Below are positions 1 through 7,951 of a stretch of DNA of 42,775 nucleotides, in pieces. Numbering within the stretch: the first letter of the stretch is position 1; every line of letters begins with the position of its first letter. Position numbers and translations under genes: made by a program. The stretch covers positions 1-42,775 of the forward strand of contig PHEF01000006.1 of the NCBI GenBank assembly GCA_002842875.1. Reading direction: 5' to 3'. The notes below the pieces were generated by a model, which did not search any database, was not told the DNA's origin, and saw only the letters and a program-made list of their open reading frames with translations. This DNA comes from Alphaproteobacteria bacterium HGW-Alphaproteobacteria-3 (lineage in GTDB: Bacteria; Pseudomonadota; Alphaproteobacteria; Parvibaculales; Parvibaculaceae).

Positions 1-73
1 CCGGACATATGACCGCAAGCGATCCGACGCATGATCAAATCCAGTCCTTGCAAAACAGGGGGCCGTCCACATA

Positions 74-97
74 TGCCGGGTCAAGCCCGGCAATGAC
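74..97. repeat. Short REP-like palindrome
   Basis: The element reads GCCGGGTCAAGCCCGGC followed by AATGAC. It is an inverted repeat with a GCCGGG/CCCGGC stem and a short loop. A related element lies 26 bp further on and two more lie at 1511-1606, all between genes. Small palindromes of this style are common as dispersed intergenic elements in alphaproteobacteria. Nothing else is visible in the first 204 bases apart from this and the next element. Confidence 0.55.
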
Positions 98-122
98 ATG
101 CTGGTTTGTGCGAAAGACGGGG

Positions 123-148
123 ATGGCCCGGACGAGCCGGGCCATGAC
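123..148. repeat. Short REP-like palindrome
   Basis: ATGGCCCGG and CCGGGCCAT form a 9-bp perfect stem around an 8-base loop, followed by GACGG. The ends resemble the copy at 1579-1606, which suggests one dispersed family. It lies downstream of the YjdM-like gene, so it may also act as a terminator hairpin, although there is no T tract. Confidence 0.55.
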
Positions 149-204
149 GGGTTTTCTGTGGATACCCTCAACTACGTCCGCTCGTGCTCCAAGGCGCGCG
201 CTTC

Positions 205-423
205 TCAGACCTTCTTCAGGAACTCGGTCTTGAGGACGAGGCCCTTCACCTTTTCGGCGTTGCACTCGATGTGGCCGGTGTCGCCGGTGAGGCGGATGTT
301 TTTCACGACGGTGCCGCGCTTCAGGGTGACGGAGGTGCCCTTCACCTTCAGGTCCTTGATGACCATCACGCTATCGCCATCGGCAAGCGTGTTGCCGTTG
401 CTGTCCTTCACTACATCGCTCAT
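205..423 (-). CDS. YjdM/PhnA-type C-terminal domain protein
   Basis: This 72-residue protein matches the C-terminal domain of YjdM (PhnA family): KDSNGNTLADGDSV near residue 6, then KDLKVKG, VVKNIRL and a final LKTEFLKKV. E. coli YjdM is about 110 residues and has an N-terminal zinc ribbon with two CxxC pairs. That ribbon is absent here, and the only cysteine is in the IECNAEKV stretch. Short forms consisting of this SH3-like domain alone occur in other proteobacteria. The molecular function is not established despite the old link to phosphonate use. It lies 71 bp downstream of cobA on the same strand and could be cotranscribed with it. Confidence 0.85.
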   Translation of the reverse strand: MSDVVKDSNGNTLADGDSVMVIKDLKVKGTSVTLKRGTVVKNIRLTGDTGHIECNAEKVKGLVLKTEFLKKV

Positions 424-494
424 GGGGTCCGCCTGGGATCGAGGGTCGATGGCCCTCTTTAAGCCTCGCGCATCGCCGCCGCAACGGAAAATGC

Positions 495-1412
495 CTAGAT
501 GGCATCCTTCCTGGCACGGAGGTTCAGCGGGTCGCGCTTGAGGATGCGGCCGTCGAGCGCGCCGAGCCAGTCGAGGCCTTCGCGGAGCTTCACGACATCG
601 CCGATGACGATGATGGCGGGGGCCTTGAAGCCCTCACGGGCGACATCCGCCGCCGCCGTGCCCAGCGTTGTTTCAAGCACCGCCTGATCCTTCAGCGTCG
701 CATTGCGCACGAGGGCTACGGGCTCATCGGCGCGGCGGCCATTTTCGATCAACAAGGTCGAGATCGCGCCGAGATGCGAAATCGCCATGTAGAGGACGAT
801 GACGGGCGAGCCCTTGGCAATCGACGGCCAGTCGAGATTTTCCGGCACGTCGCCGCCTGCCATGTGGCCGGTGATGAAGGTGACGGCGTGGTTCACATCG
901 CGATGTGTGACCGGGATGCCGGCATAGCCGAGGCCGCCGATGCCCGCCGTGACGCCGGGCACGATGCGGAAGGGAATGCCCGCGTCGACAAGGGCGAGCG
1001 CTTCCTCGCCGCCACGGCCGAAGACGAAGGGGTCGCCCCCCTTCAGGCGGAGCACGCGGTGCCCCTTGCGGGCGAGTTCGACAAGCCTTGCGGAAATGTC
1101 GCGCTGCTTCGGGCTCGGCTTGCCGCCGCGCTTGCCGGAATATTCGAGCTTTGCGCCGGGGCGCACGAACTGGAGCACCGTCTCGTCGACCAGCGCGTCA
1201 TAGACGACGACGTCGGCCTGGCGGAGCGCATTCAAGGCGTGGAGGGTCAGAAGGCCCGGATCGCCAGGGCCCGCGCCGACGAGCCAGACCCAGCCCGGCT
1301 CGAAACCGGGCAGGCCGAGCGCCGAGGCAGCATCGGCGACACCTTCCGGCACCGGCGATGCCTTACGGCCGCCTGTCAGCGATATGACCTTGTCTTTCGA
1401 CATTTCACTCAT
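495..1412 (-). CDS. cobA: Uroporphyrinogen-III C-methyltransferase
   Basis: SUMT methylates uroporphyrinogen III twice, with S-adenosylmethionine as donor, to give precorrin-2, the branch point to cobalamin and siroheme. The family signature VGAGPGDPG is at residues 45-53, and the second conserved block LRLKGGDPFVFGRGGEE is at about 121-137. The length of 305 residues is slightly above the usual 260-280 because of an N-terminal tail of about 40 residues. There is no CysG-type dehydrogenase domain. I chose the ATG at 1410-1412; a GTG one codon earlier and an ATG three codons later are alternatives, and none has a strong ribosome site. A perfect palindrome lies just upstream. No other cobalamin or siroheme genes are in the window. 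Confidence 0.95.
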   Translation of the reverse strand: MSEMSKDKVISLTGGRKASPVPEGVADAASALGLPGFEPGWVWLVGAGPGDPGLLTLHALNALRQADVVVYDALVDETVLQFVRPGAKLEYSGKRGGKPSPKQRDISARLVELARKGHRVLRLKGGDPFVFGRGGEEALALVDAGIPFRIVPGVTAGIGGLGYAGIPVTHRDVNHAVTFITGHMAGGDVPENLDWPSIAKGSPVIVLYMAISHLGAISTLLIENGRRADEPVALVRNATLKDQAVLETTLGTAAADVAREGFKAPAIIVIGDVVKLREGLDWLGALDGRILKRDPLNLRARKDAI

Positions 1413-1418
1413 CACAAA

Positions 1419-1433
1419 AGTGAATTATTCACT
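1419..1433. promoter_or_regulatory. Palindromic operator candidate before cobA
   Basis: AGTGAAT-T-ATTCACT is a perfect 7+1+7 inverted repeat, 7 bp upstream of the cobA start codon. It is AT-rich compared with its surroundings. A dimeric repressor bound here would cover the cobA translation start region. I cannot name the regulator. Confidence 0.5.
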
Positions 1434-1510
1434 AGATCAATCTTAGCATGTAAATAGGGGGCTGTCGCGTGCGTTCCAAGAGCCGTATGCAAGAACCCAA
1501 TTCATAAACC

Positions 1511-1540
1511 GTCATGACCCGGCTTTCCGGGTCATCCATG
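1511..1540. repeat. Short REP-like palindrome
   Basis: ATGACCCGG and CCGGGTCAT form a stem around a 4-base loop, in the 260-bp space between the divergent cobA and aspartic protease genes. It is the third member of the small-palindrome group in the first 1.6 kb. Confidence 0.5.
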
Positions 1541-1578
1541 TCTTCCTTTTTAACCGTGCGGCAAAGAGGGCAGGCGTG

Positions 1579-1606
1579 GATGGCCCGCATAAAGCGGGCC
1601 ATGACG
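1579..1606. repeat. Short REP-like palindrome
   Basis: ATGGCCCGC and GCGGGCCAT form a 9-bp perfect stem with a short AT-containing loop, followed by GACG. The flanks match the copy at 123-148. It lies 67 bp before the chosen start of the aspartic protease gene. Confidence 0.55.
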
Positions 1607-1672
1607 AAAAAGGGGCTGAGGTTTCATATCGCTATTACGCTTTTATCACCCTCCCGCGCTAGACTCGCCTCC

Positions 1673-2368
1673 ATGAGACAGAACAACTGGACATGGGCCG
1701 CCCTGGTCCTTCTCGGCGCCGCGGCGCTGCTGCTTCTCCTGCTGAACCGCTTTCCGGGCGCGCTGGACGGCGAGAACGCGCAGATGCGCTTCGTCTACGG
1801 CGTACTCCTGCTGACGCTGGTCGGCTCCGGCGTCGTCATGGGGTGGCGGGAACGGGCGGGCGTGGCGCTGAAACAGGCGCTGGCATGGATCGCTATCGGG
1901 CTTGTGCTGGTGATCGGCTATTCCTACCGCGACGTTTTCTCGGACATCGGCAGCCGGTTGCGCTCCGAAGTCGCCCCCTCCGTTCCGGTGACGGGCGAGC
2001 CGGGCACGGCCTATCTGTCGCGCGACATGACGGGGCATTTCCATGCGGACGCGCTCGTCAACGGGACGCATGTGCGTTTCCTGGTGGATACGGGCGCGAG
2101 CGACGTGGCGCTGAGCGACGCGGATGCGCGCCGTATCGGCATCGACTTTTCCAGGCTCAGCTTCACCATCCCCTATAGCACGGCGAACGGCATCATCTAC
2201 GCCGCGCGGGTCAGGCTCGACGAGGTGACGGTGGGCGGCGTCACGCTGCGCGATGTCGATGCCTCGGTGTCGCAGGGCGGGCTCGACAGCTCACTGCTCG
2301 GCATGAGCTTTCTGGGACGGCTCGGTTCCGTCGAGGTCAGGGGCGAGCGGCTGGTGCTGCGCTACTAG
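1673..2368 (+). CDS. Membrane-anchored aspartic protease (TIGR02281-like)
   Basis: This is a 231-residue retropepsin-like clan AA protease. Three hydrophobic segments come first (about residues 6-24, 38-58 and 67-83). They are followed by a linker and a C-terminal protease domain containing the catalytic triplet in FLVDTGASDVAL (about residue 139), then an Ala-Asn-Gly flap-like segment and LLGMSFLGRL. Proteins of this kind act as dimers because each chain supplies one Asp-Thr-Gly. The open frame extends 53 codons upstream, but the ATG at 1673 starts directly before the first membrane segment, and the upstream part crosses two palindromic repeats. Substrates of this family are unknown. Confidence 0.85.
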   Translation: MRQNNWTWAALVLLGAAALLLLLLNRFPGALDGENAQMRFVYGVLLLTLVGSGVVMGWRERAGVALKQALAWIAIGLVLVIGYSYRDVFSDIGSRLRSEVAPSVPVTGEPGTAYLSRDMTGHFHADALVNGTHVRFLVDTGASDVALSDADARRIGIDFSRLSFTIPYSTANGIIYAARVRLDEVTVGGVTLRDVDASVSQGGLDSSLLGMSFLGRLGSVEVRGERLVLRY

Positions 2369-2491
2369 ACACACACCGCCATTCTCCCGCCTCATTCAGG
2401 ATTTCTATAGCGGATCGGGCTTGTCATCCGTTCACGCCGAAATTTCGCTATAACAAGTCATCGAGACCACCCCGCCCTCCCCGGAGATAAC

Positions 2492-3991
2492 ATGACGCTG
2501 AAGCCGCGTACCGACCTGAAGCCGAATACGCCTGAATTCGAGAACCTGCCGCTCGTCTCGCCCAACGGGTTCCGCGAATATGACGCGCGCTGGCTGTTCG
2601 AGAAGGAGATCAATCTCGTCGGCGTGCAGGCGCTGGGGCTGGGGCTCGGCACGGCGATCCACGAATTCGGCGTGCCGCCCAAGATCGCTGTCGGTCACGA
2701 CTTCCGCTCCTATTCCGCCTCGATCAAGCAGGCGCTGATCATCGGCCTGATGGAAGCGGGCTGCGAGGTGCACGATATCGGCCTCGCGCTTTCACCCGTC
2801 GCCTATTTCGCGCAGTTCGCGCTCGACGTGCCCTGCGTTGCCATGGTGACGGCGAGCCACAACGAGAACGGCTGGACCGGCGTGAAGATGGGCGCGCAAC
2901 GGCCGCTGACTTTCGGGCCGGACGAGATGGGGCGCCTCAAAGAGATCGTGCTCGGCGGCGAAGGCAAGGCGCGCGACGGCGGACGTTATATCCGCGTGGG
3001 CGACATGGCGGAGCGCTATATCGCCGACCTCACCGGCCGGCCGAAGATCAAGCGCAAGCTCCGCGTGGTCGCGGCCTGCGGCAACGGCACGGCGGGCGCC
3101 TTCGCGCCGAAGGTTCTCGAAGGCATCGGCGTGGAGGTGATCCCGCTCGATTGCGAACTCGACTGGACCTTCCCGCGCTACAACCCGAACCCCGAAGACA
3201 TGGAAATGCTCCATGCGCTGCGCGACAAGGTGCTGGAAACGGGCGCCGATGTGGGCCTCGGCTTCGACGGCGACGGCGACCGCTGCGGCGTGGTGGACGA
3301 TACGGGCGAAGAAATCTTCGCCGACAAGGTGGGCGTGATGCTGGCGCGGGACTTGTCCTCGCGGCACGCGAATGCGCAATTCGTGGTGGACGTGAAATCG
3401 ACCGGGCTCTTCCTCACCGATCCCGTGCTGATCGCGAACGGTGCGAAGACCGACTACTGGAAGACCGGGCACTCCTATATCAAGCGGCGCGCGCATGAAC
3501 TGAACGCGCTGGTCGGCTTCGAGAAGTCCGGCCACTACTTCTTCAATCCGCCGATCGGGCGCGGCTATGACGACGGGCTCGTCTCGGCCATCGCGATCTG
3601 CGACATGCTGGACCGCAATTCGGACAAGAAGATGTCCGATCTGCGCGAGGCGCTGCCGAAGACATGGGGCTCGCCCACCATGTCGCCCTATTGCCCGGAC
3701 GAGAAGAAATACGAAGTCGTGGAGCGGATCGTGCGGCTCTTCGAGGAGATGGAGACGAAGGGCGAGACGCTTATCGGCCAGAAGATCCGCGACATCGTGA
3801 CGGTGAACGGCGTGCGCGTGACGGTGGCGGACGGGACCTGGGGCCTTGTGCGCGCCTCATCGAACAAGCCGGGGCTCGTGGTCGTGGTGGAAAGCCCGGC
3901 ATCGGAAGCGAACATGCGGGCCATGTTCGCGGAAGTGGACAAGCACCTTTCGGCGCAGCCCGAAGTGGGCGAGTACGACCAGAAGATTTGA
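2492..3991 (+). CDS. Phosphomannomutase/phosphoglucomutase
   Basis: This 499-residue alpha-D-phosphohexomutase interconverts hexose 6- and 1-phosphates and supplies GDP-mannose or UDP-glucose for surface polysaccharides. The phosphoserine loop is VTASHNENG (residues 119-127, Ser122), the magnesium loop is DGDGDR (259-264), and the sugar-binding FEKSGH is at 343-348. The loop carries Glu in place of the Pro in the commonest TASHNP version, as in other long alphaproteobacterial members. All four domains are present and the length is normal for the AlgC/ManB group. GGAGATAAC before the ATG is a plausible ribosome site. No sugar-nucleotide genes are adjacent. Confidence 0.93.
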   Translation: MTLKPRTDLKPNTPEFENLPLVSPNGFREYDARWLFEKEINLVGVQALGLGLGTAIHEFGVPPKIAVGHDFRSYSASIKQALIIGLMEAGCEVHDIGLALSPVAYFAQFALDVPCVAMVTASHNENGWTGVKMGAQRPLTFGPDEMGRLKEIVLGGEGKARDGGRYIRVGDMAERYIADLTGRPKIKRKLRVVAACGNGTAGAFAPKVLEGIGVEVIPLDCELDWTFPRYNPNPEDMEMLHALRDKVLETGADVGLGFDGDGDRCGVVDDTGEEIFADKVGVMLARDLSSRHANAQFVVDVKSTGLFLTDPVLIANGAKTDYWKTGHSYIKRRAHELNALVGFEKSGHYFFNPPIGRGYDDGLVSAIAICDMLDRNSDKKMSDLREALPKTWGSPTMSPYCPDEKKYEVVERIVRLFEEMETKGETLIGQKIRDIVTVNGVRVTVADGTWGLVRASSNKPGLVVVVESPASEANMRAMFAEVDKHLSAQPEVGEYDQKI

Positions 3992-4003
3992 GAGGGCTGC
4001 CGC

Positions 4004-4390
4004 TCAAACTTTCCGGATCGGTCCGGGGTACTGCGCCACGAGGGGGTCGGCCGTCAGCAACACGATGCCCTCCTCCAGCGCCTGCGCGACCAGCATCCGG
4101 TCGAAGGGGTCCTTGTGAAGCGGCGGCAAATCGCCCGCCGCAAGCGCATGACCGCTTGCGATCGGCAATTCCTCATATCCGTTGTCAATGAGGCCACGGT
4201 GCAGGAGACGCGGATCGGCCTGAAAATCGTCCCGCCCCAGCGAACGCTTGATGGCGATTTCCCACAGGTTCGCCGGGCTGAAGAGAAGAAGGTTCTCCGT
4301 GTCCTCGATGAGCGTGCGCGCTGTGCGCGGCAGCTTCCCCGGCAGACCGGCGGCCCAGAGAAGAATATGCGTGTCTAGAAGGAGCTTCAC
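4004..4390 (-). CDS. PIN-domain toxin (VapC type)
   Basis: This 128-residue PIN-domain ribonuclease is probably the toxin of a type II pair. Its acidic metal-binding residues are in order: Asp6 in LLLDTHILLW, Glu in NLWEIAIK (about residue 44), Asp in DPFDRMLVAQA (about 98), and Asp in LLTADP (about 117). VapC toxins cut specific tRNAs or rRNA; the target here cannot be read from sequence. The start codon overlaps the stop of the antitoxin gene as ATGA, a sign of translational coupling. The gene converges on the phosphohexomutase with a 12-bp gap. Confidence 0.92.
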   Translation of the reverse strand: MKLLLDTHILLWAAGLPGKLPRTARTLIEDTENLLLFSPANLWEIAIKRSLGRDDFQADPRLLHRGLIDNGYEELPIASGHALAAGDLPPLHKDPFDRMLVAQALEEGIVLLTADPLVAQYPGPIRKV

Positions 4391-4632
4391 GCGTCCTCCC
4401 CGAACAGTGCCTCGATCTCGGCCTTGCCCATCTTGTCGAAATCGGCTGGCACCTTGAGCGCGCCCGCCAGAAATCCGGTGCGGCGCACCTCACCCGGCGC
4501 AGGTGCCTCAAGCGCCGTCACCTTGACGAGCGGCTTTCCCGCTTTCGCGATGATGAAGCTCTCGCCTTTCGCCGCCTTTTCGATCAGGCGGGAAAGGTGC
4601 GTCTTCGCTTCATGGATATTGAAGGTACGCAT
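4387..4632 (-). CDS. Phd/YefM-family antitoxin
   Basis: This 81-residue antitoxin has the typical Phd N-terminus: MRTFNIHEAKTHLSRLIEKA, then GESFIIAKAGKPLVKV. It would bind DNA as a dimer through this region and block the PIN toxin with its C-terminal tail (DKMGKAEIEALFGEDA). It is the first gene of the pair. The AT-rich repeated DNA directly upstream is the expected autoregulatory operator. Confidence 0.92.
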   Translation of the reverse strand: MRTFNIHEAKTHLSRLIEKAAKGESFIIAKAGKPLVKVTALEAPAPGEVRRTGFLAGALKVPADFDKMGKAEIEALFGEDA

Positions 4633-4646
4633 CGCCTACATCCAAA

Positions 4647-4673
4647 TTAGTTTAGTTTATTAAACTTAGTTTA
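4647..4673. promoter_or_regulatory. Operator/promoter of the toxin-antitoxin pair
   Basis: An island of almost pure A+T in GC-rich DNA sits 15-40 bp before the antitoxin start. TTAGTTTA occurs three times (4647, 4652, 4666), and a perfect 6+1+6 palindrome AGTTTATTAAACT spans 4654-4666. Phd-type antitoxins bind repeated short palindromes at their own promoters, so this is the likely autorepression site. Confidence 0.6.
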
Positions 4674-4759
4674 ATTGGGCATGGATTTCAAGTCCGGCTT
4701 TCGTCCGGACCGGAAGAAGGCTTTACTCCCCTGCCCTCCCATTGCCGAAACCGGAAACG

Positions 4760-5854
4760 ATGGAAACGCCCAACGAAAACCTGATCGACGCCGTCGATGC
4801 GCTTCTGCCCGCGCTGTTGCAGGGAATGGATGCCGTGTCGTTCATTGCGCGGCATATGCATCCGCCGCTTCTGGCGAACCTTGTCGAGCAGATGGAACCG
4901 GTGGCGGCGAAGCTGAAGGCTTCGCGGGCCGCGTTCGATGCAGCGCAATGGCCGGAGCATCTGTGCGCGTTTCGCGACCATGTGCGCGAGGCGGCGGACG
5001 AGACCGAAGCGACATTCGAAGGATTGCGCGCGGCGGCGGATGACGGGACGGCGCCGGGCGGGCCGGTCTTCGCGGCCTATCGCGCGATGCGGCACGGGCC
5101 GCGCGCGATGGAGGCGCTTTATCCGGTGAGCGCGATGCTGCCGCCGGTGAGCCGCTTCTTCCTCGAGGACGGCGCACAGAACGACGCGGCGCTTGTCGAA
5201 CATCTGGCGGCGGGCGTGGCGAGGGAAGGGACCGGCATCCATCATTTCGGCAACGAGAAGGGACAGCGCGGCGGCTTCTCGCTCTATGTGCCGGAGACAT
5301 ATGACGCCGACCGCCCTCACCCGCTGATTGTCGCCTGTCATGGCGGCAGCGGGCACGGGCGCGGTTTTCTGTGGACATGGCTCAGGGCCGCGCGCTCTCG
5401 CGGCGCGATCCTGATGAGCCCGACATCGCTCGACGCGACATGGTCTCTCATGGAGCCGGAGCAGGACCGGGCCTCGCTTGCGCGGATGATGGCGCATGCG
5501 GGCGAGCGCTGGAACATCGATACCGGCCGCATCTTGCTCACCGGCATGAGCGACGGCGGCACCTTCACCTATCTTGCGGGGCTTGCGGGCGGACCCTTCA
5601 CGCATCTCGCGCCTGTCTCGTCCGCGTGGCATCCGATGCTTCTCGGCATGGCGGACCCGGCCCGGCTTCAGGGCCTTCCCGTCTACATCACGCATGGCGC
5701 GCTCGACTGGATGTTCGCCGCCGACATGGCGCGGCTCGCCTATTCTGAGCTTTCGGCGGCGGGCGCGAATGTGACTTATCGCGAGATCGCCGACCTCTCC
5801 CACACCTATCCGGTGGAAGAAAACGCCCGCATCATGGACTGGTTCCTCGCCTGA
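4760..5854 (+). CDS. Alpha/beta hydrolase, PHB-depolymerase-like esterase
   Basis: This protein of about 364 residues has a helical N-terminal half of roughly 160 residues and a C-terminal alpha/beta hydrolase domain. The oxyanion motif is HGGSGHG (about residue 195). The nucleophile elbow GMSDGG puts the serine near 264, an Asp follows in GALDWMF, and the catalytic His is probably in DLSHTYP near the end. The pattern resembles the phospholipase/carboxylesterase and PHB-depolymerase group. There is no signal peptide, so it is probably cytoplasmic. A TTG six codons upstream (4742) would overlap less likely sequence; I prefer the ATG. The substrate is unknown. Confidence 0.8.
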   Translation: METPNENLIDAVDALLPALLQGMDAVSFIARHMHPPLLANLVEQMEPVAAKLKASRAAFDAAQWPEHLCAFRDHVREAADETEATFEGLRAAADDGTAPGGPVFAAYRAMRHGPRAMEALYPVSAMLPPVSRFFLEDGAQNDAALVEHLAAGVAREGTGIHHFGNEKGQRGGFSLYVPETYDADRPHPLIVACHGGSGHGRGFLWTWLRAARSRGAILMSPTSLDATWSLMEPEQDRASLARMMAHAGERWNIDTGRILLTGMSDGGTFTYLAGLAGGPFTHLAPVSSAWHPMLLGMADPARLQGLPVYITHGALDWMFAADMARLAYSELSAAGANVTYREIADLSHTYPVEENARIMDWFLA

Positions 5855-5857
5855 GGG

Positions 5858-6694
5858 TCAGCCGAGGAAGAGCCGGTAGAACATCTGGACCGAGGTGAGC
5901 GCGAGGAAGGCCGCGAAGGCGCGGATGAGCGCCTTGTGGCTGATCGCATGCGCGATGGCGGCGCCCCAGGGCGCGGCCAACACCGAGAGCGGCGCGATGA
6001 GCGCGATCCCGATCAGGTTCACGTAACCGAAGCTGAAAGGCGGCAGGAGCGGATCGTTCCAGCCCGCAAGCACGAAGCCGATGACGGCGGGAACGGCGAT
6101 CAGCACGCCGAGACCCGACGACGTCGCGACCGCTTCGCGCGGGTTCTTGCCGTAAAGCGTCATGAAGCTGACCGCGAAGGTGCCGCCGCCGATGCCCATG
6201 AGCGCGGAGAGCGTGCCGATGATGCCGGCAACGGAATATTGCACGGGCCTGCCCGGCAATTGCGTGCCGAGGCGCCAGCTCTCCTTGCCGAAGGCGAGAT
6301 TGGCGGCGACGAGCAGCGCGATGGAGGCAAAGACGCCGGTCAGGGCATCGCCGCTCACATAGGCCGCGACGACCGTTCCGGCCGCGACGCCCAGAAGAAT
6401 GGGGAGCGCCCAGCTTTTCAGCATCGGCCAGTCGACCGCGCCTTTTTTCGCGTGGGCGCGAACGGAGCGGATCGAGGTCAGCACGATGGTGCCGAGCGAG
6501 GTGCCGACGGCGAGATGCATGCGCACGGCCTCGTCGATGCCGAGCAACGTGAAGACATGATAGAGGACCGGCACGATGACGATGCCGCCGCCGACGCCGA
6601 GAAGGCCCGCGAGGACGCCCGCGACAAGGCCGGTGACGACGAGCCCGGCCGCGAAAGGCGCGAGTTCCATGAGCGACATGGCTTCGATGTTCAT
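5858..6694 (-). CDS. TauE/SafE-family membrane exporter
   Basis: This 278-residue membrane protein has about eight hydrophobic helices in the two-repeat layout of the TauE/SafE (DUF81) family. The first repeat has GLLGVGGGIVIVPVLYHVF near residue 30, and the second has GIGGGTFAVSFMTLYG near 170. Members export or import sulfite, sulfoacetate or other small organic anions; nothing here shows which. It starts 15 bp after the dusA stop and probably shares its transcript. It converges with the esterase gene with a gap of only 3 bp. Confidence 0.9.
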   Translation of the reverse strand: MNIEAMSLMELAPFAAGLVVTGLVAGVLAGLLGVGGGIVIVPVLYHVFTLLGIDEAVRMHLAVGTSLGTIVLTSIRSVRAHAKKGAVDWPMLKSWALPILLGVAAGTVVAAYVSGDALTGVFASIALLVAANLAFGKESWRLGTQLPGRPVQYSVAGIIGTLSALMGIGGGTFAVSFMTLYGKNPREAVATSSGLGVLIAVPAVIGFVLAGWNDPLLPPFSFGYVNLIGIALIAPLSVLAAPWGAAIAHAISHKALIRAFAAFLALTSVQMFYRLFLG

Positions 6695-6709
6695 GCGTCG
6701 GTTCTTTAT

Positions 6710-7732
6710 CTATTGAGCCGCGGCGAGTGCCGGGTCTTTTCTGGATTCGGGGGCGGGTCCGGATCGCGAGACCATGTCCATGGCTTCGCGGACGACATTT
6801 TCGTTTGCGCCGGGACGCGGCGCGTTCTCGGAGATGTGGCGGCGGAAGGCGCGCGCGCCGGGGCATCCCTGGAAGAGGCCCAGTATATGCCGCGTCATGG
6901 CATGGAGATGCGTTCCCTGCGCCAATTCTCTTTGCACATAAGGCAGGAAGGCTTCAAGCACCTCGTGGCGGCTGGGTATCTCGCGGTCATCGCCGTAGAA
7001 GCGGCGGTCGGCTTCGGCAAGGATATACGGGTGCTGATAGGCGGCGCGGCCGAGCATGACACCATCGACATGAGTGAGATGCGCCTCCGCCTCATCGAGC
7101 GTCGCGATGCCGCCATTGACGAGGATTTCGGTGTCGGGCATCGCCTCTTTCAGCCGGTAGACCAGCGGATAGTCGAGCGGCGGCACGTCGCGGTTTTCCT
7201 TCGGCGACAGACCTTCGAGCCAGGCCTTGCGGGCATGGACGATGAGCGTTTCGCAACCGGCCTCGCGAACCGCCCGCGCCATGGCGGGAAGCGCCTCTTC
7301 GGGGTCCTGGTCGTCGACGCCGATGCGGCATTTCACGGTGACGGGGATCGCGACCGCACCGCGCATCGCCCCGACGCAGCGTGCGACAAGGGCAGGCTCG
7401 AGCATGAGGCAGGCGCCGAAGCGGCCGGACTGAACGCGGTCCGAGGGACAGCCGACATTGAGGTTCACTTCGTCGTAACCGAAACCCGCCGCGATGCGGG
7501 CCGCCTCGGCAAGATCGGCGGGCTCGGAGCCGCCAAGCTGGACGGCAACGGGATGTTCCGACGCATCGAAACCGAGCAGCCGAGCGCGATCCCCATGCAG
7601 CACTGCACCGGTCGTCACCATCTCCGTGTAGAGAAGCGCGCGGCGCGTGATGAGACGCAGGAAGTACCGGTCATGCCGGTCCGTCCAGTCCATCATGGGG
7701 GCGACGGCGATTTTGTTTTTCAGCGTATTCAA
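6710..7732 (-). CDS. dusA: tRNA-dihydrouridine(20/20a) synthase DusA
   Basis: DusA reduces uridines 20 and 20a in the tRNA D-loop, using FMN and NADPH. The protein has the family opening KIAVAPMMDWTDRH (residues 7-20), the catalytic-loop cysteine in LNVGCPSDRVQSGRFGACLM (Cys95), and the FMN-binding VNGGI and GVMLGRAAY segments. At 340 residues it is normal length with a short Ala-rich tail. The start is TTG at 7730-7732; no in-frame ATG or GTG precedes it before a stop, and the duplicated copy at 15773 keeps the same TTG. Its first 44 coding bases and the DNA upstream are repeated 8041 bp away. Confidence 0.95.
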   Translation of the reverse strand: MNTLKNKIAVAPMMDWTDRHDRYFLRLITRRALLYTEMVTTGAVLHGDRARLLGFDASEHPVAVQLGGSEPADLAEAARIAAGFGYDEVNLNVGCPSDRVQSGRFGACLMLEPALVARCVGAMRGAVAIPVTVKCRIGVDDQDPEEALPAMARAVREAGCETLIVHARKAWLEGLSPKENRDVPPLDYPLVYRLKEAMPDTEILVNGGIATLDEAEAHLTHVDGVMLGRAAYQHPYILAEADRRFYGDDREIPSRHEVLEAFLPYVQRELAQGTHLHAMTRHILGLFQGCPGARAFRRHISENAPRPGANENVVREAMDMVSRSGPAPESRKDPALAAAQ

Positions 7733-7824
7733 CAGTTTATCGGGCTCTGATTGGGCTTCAAGAGGCCTAGTTTACGCTGTTGTACCTCCCGATGCGCCCG
7801 GTGGCACACGGAAAATTTCCGGGC
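7689..7824. repeat. Direct repeat, left copy (dusA 5' end plus upstream)
   Basis: This copy covers codons 1-14 of intact dusA and about 90 bp upstream. It aligns without gaps to 15730-15865 at a constant offset of 8041. In the coding part 38 of 44 bases match. A block 25-54 bp upstream of the start matches 27 of 30. The rest is weaker but still in register. This is the probable attachment-site duplication left by integration into dusA. Confidence 0.75.
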
Positions 7825-7951
7825 CAGCTCTGGCAATTTTCGAAAGACCTTTTCCCGGAACAAGACGTCTGCCCGTTCGCAGAAGTGAGGTGCCGGAAAG
7901 ACATGGGGCGGCGGAACGGCAATACCCATGTAGCCGCACACGGCTCGTATC

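Noticed and set aside
5936..7750. A 604-codon open frame on the plus strand across the exporter and dusA genes
   Set aside because: It is antisense to two recognised genes, its product is a low-complexity Arg/Asp/Gly/Ala mix without domains, and such long antisense frames are common in GC-rich DNA.
7733..7951. Possible integrase or excisionase relic next to dusA
   Set aside because: I read all frames in this gap and in 15478-15933 and found no tyrosine-recombinase motif or helix-turn-helix; only the direct repeats are supported.
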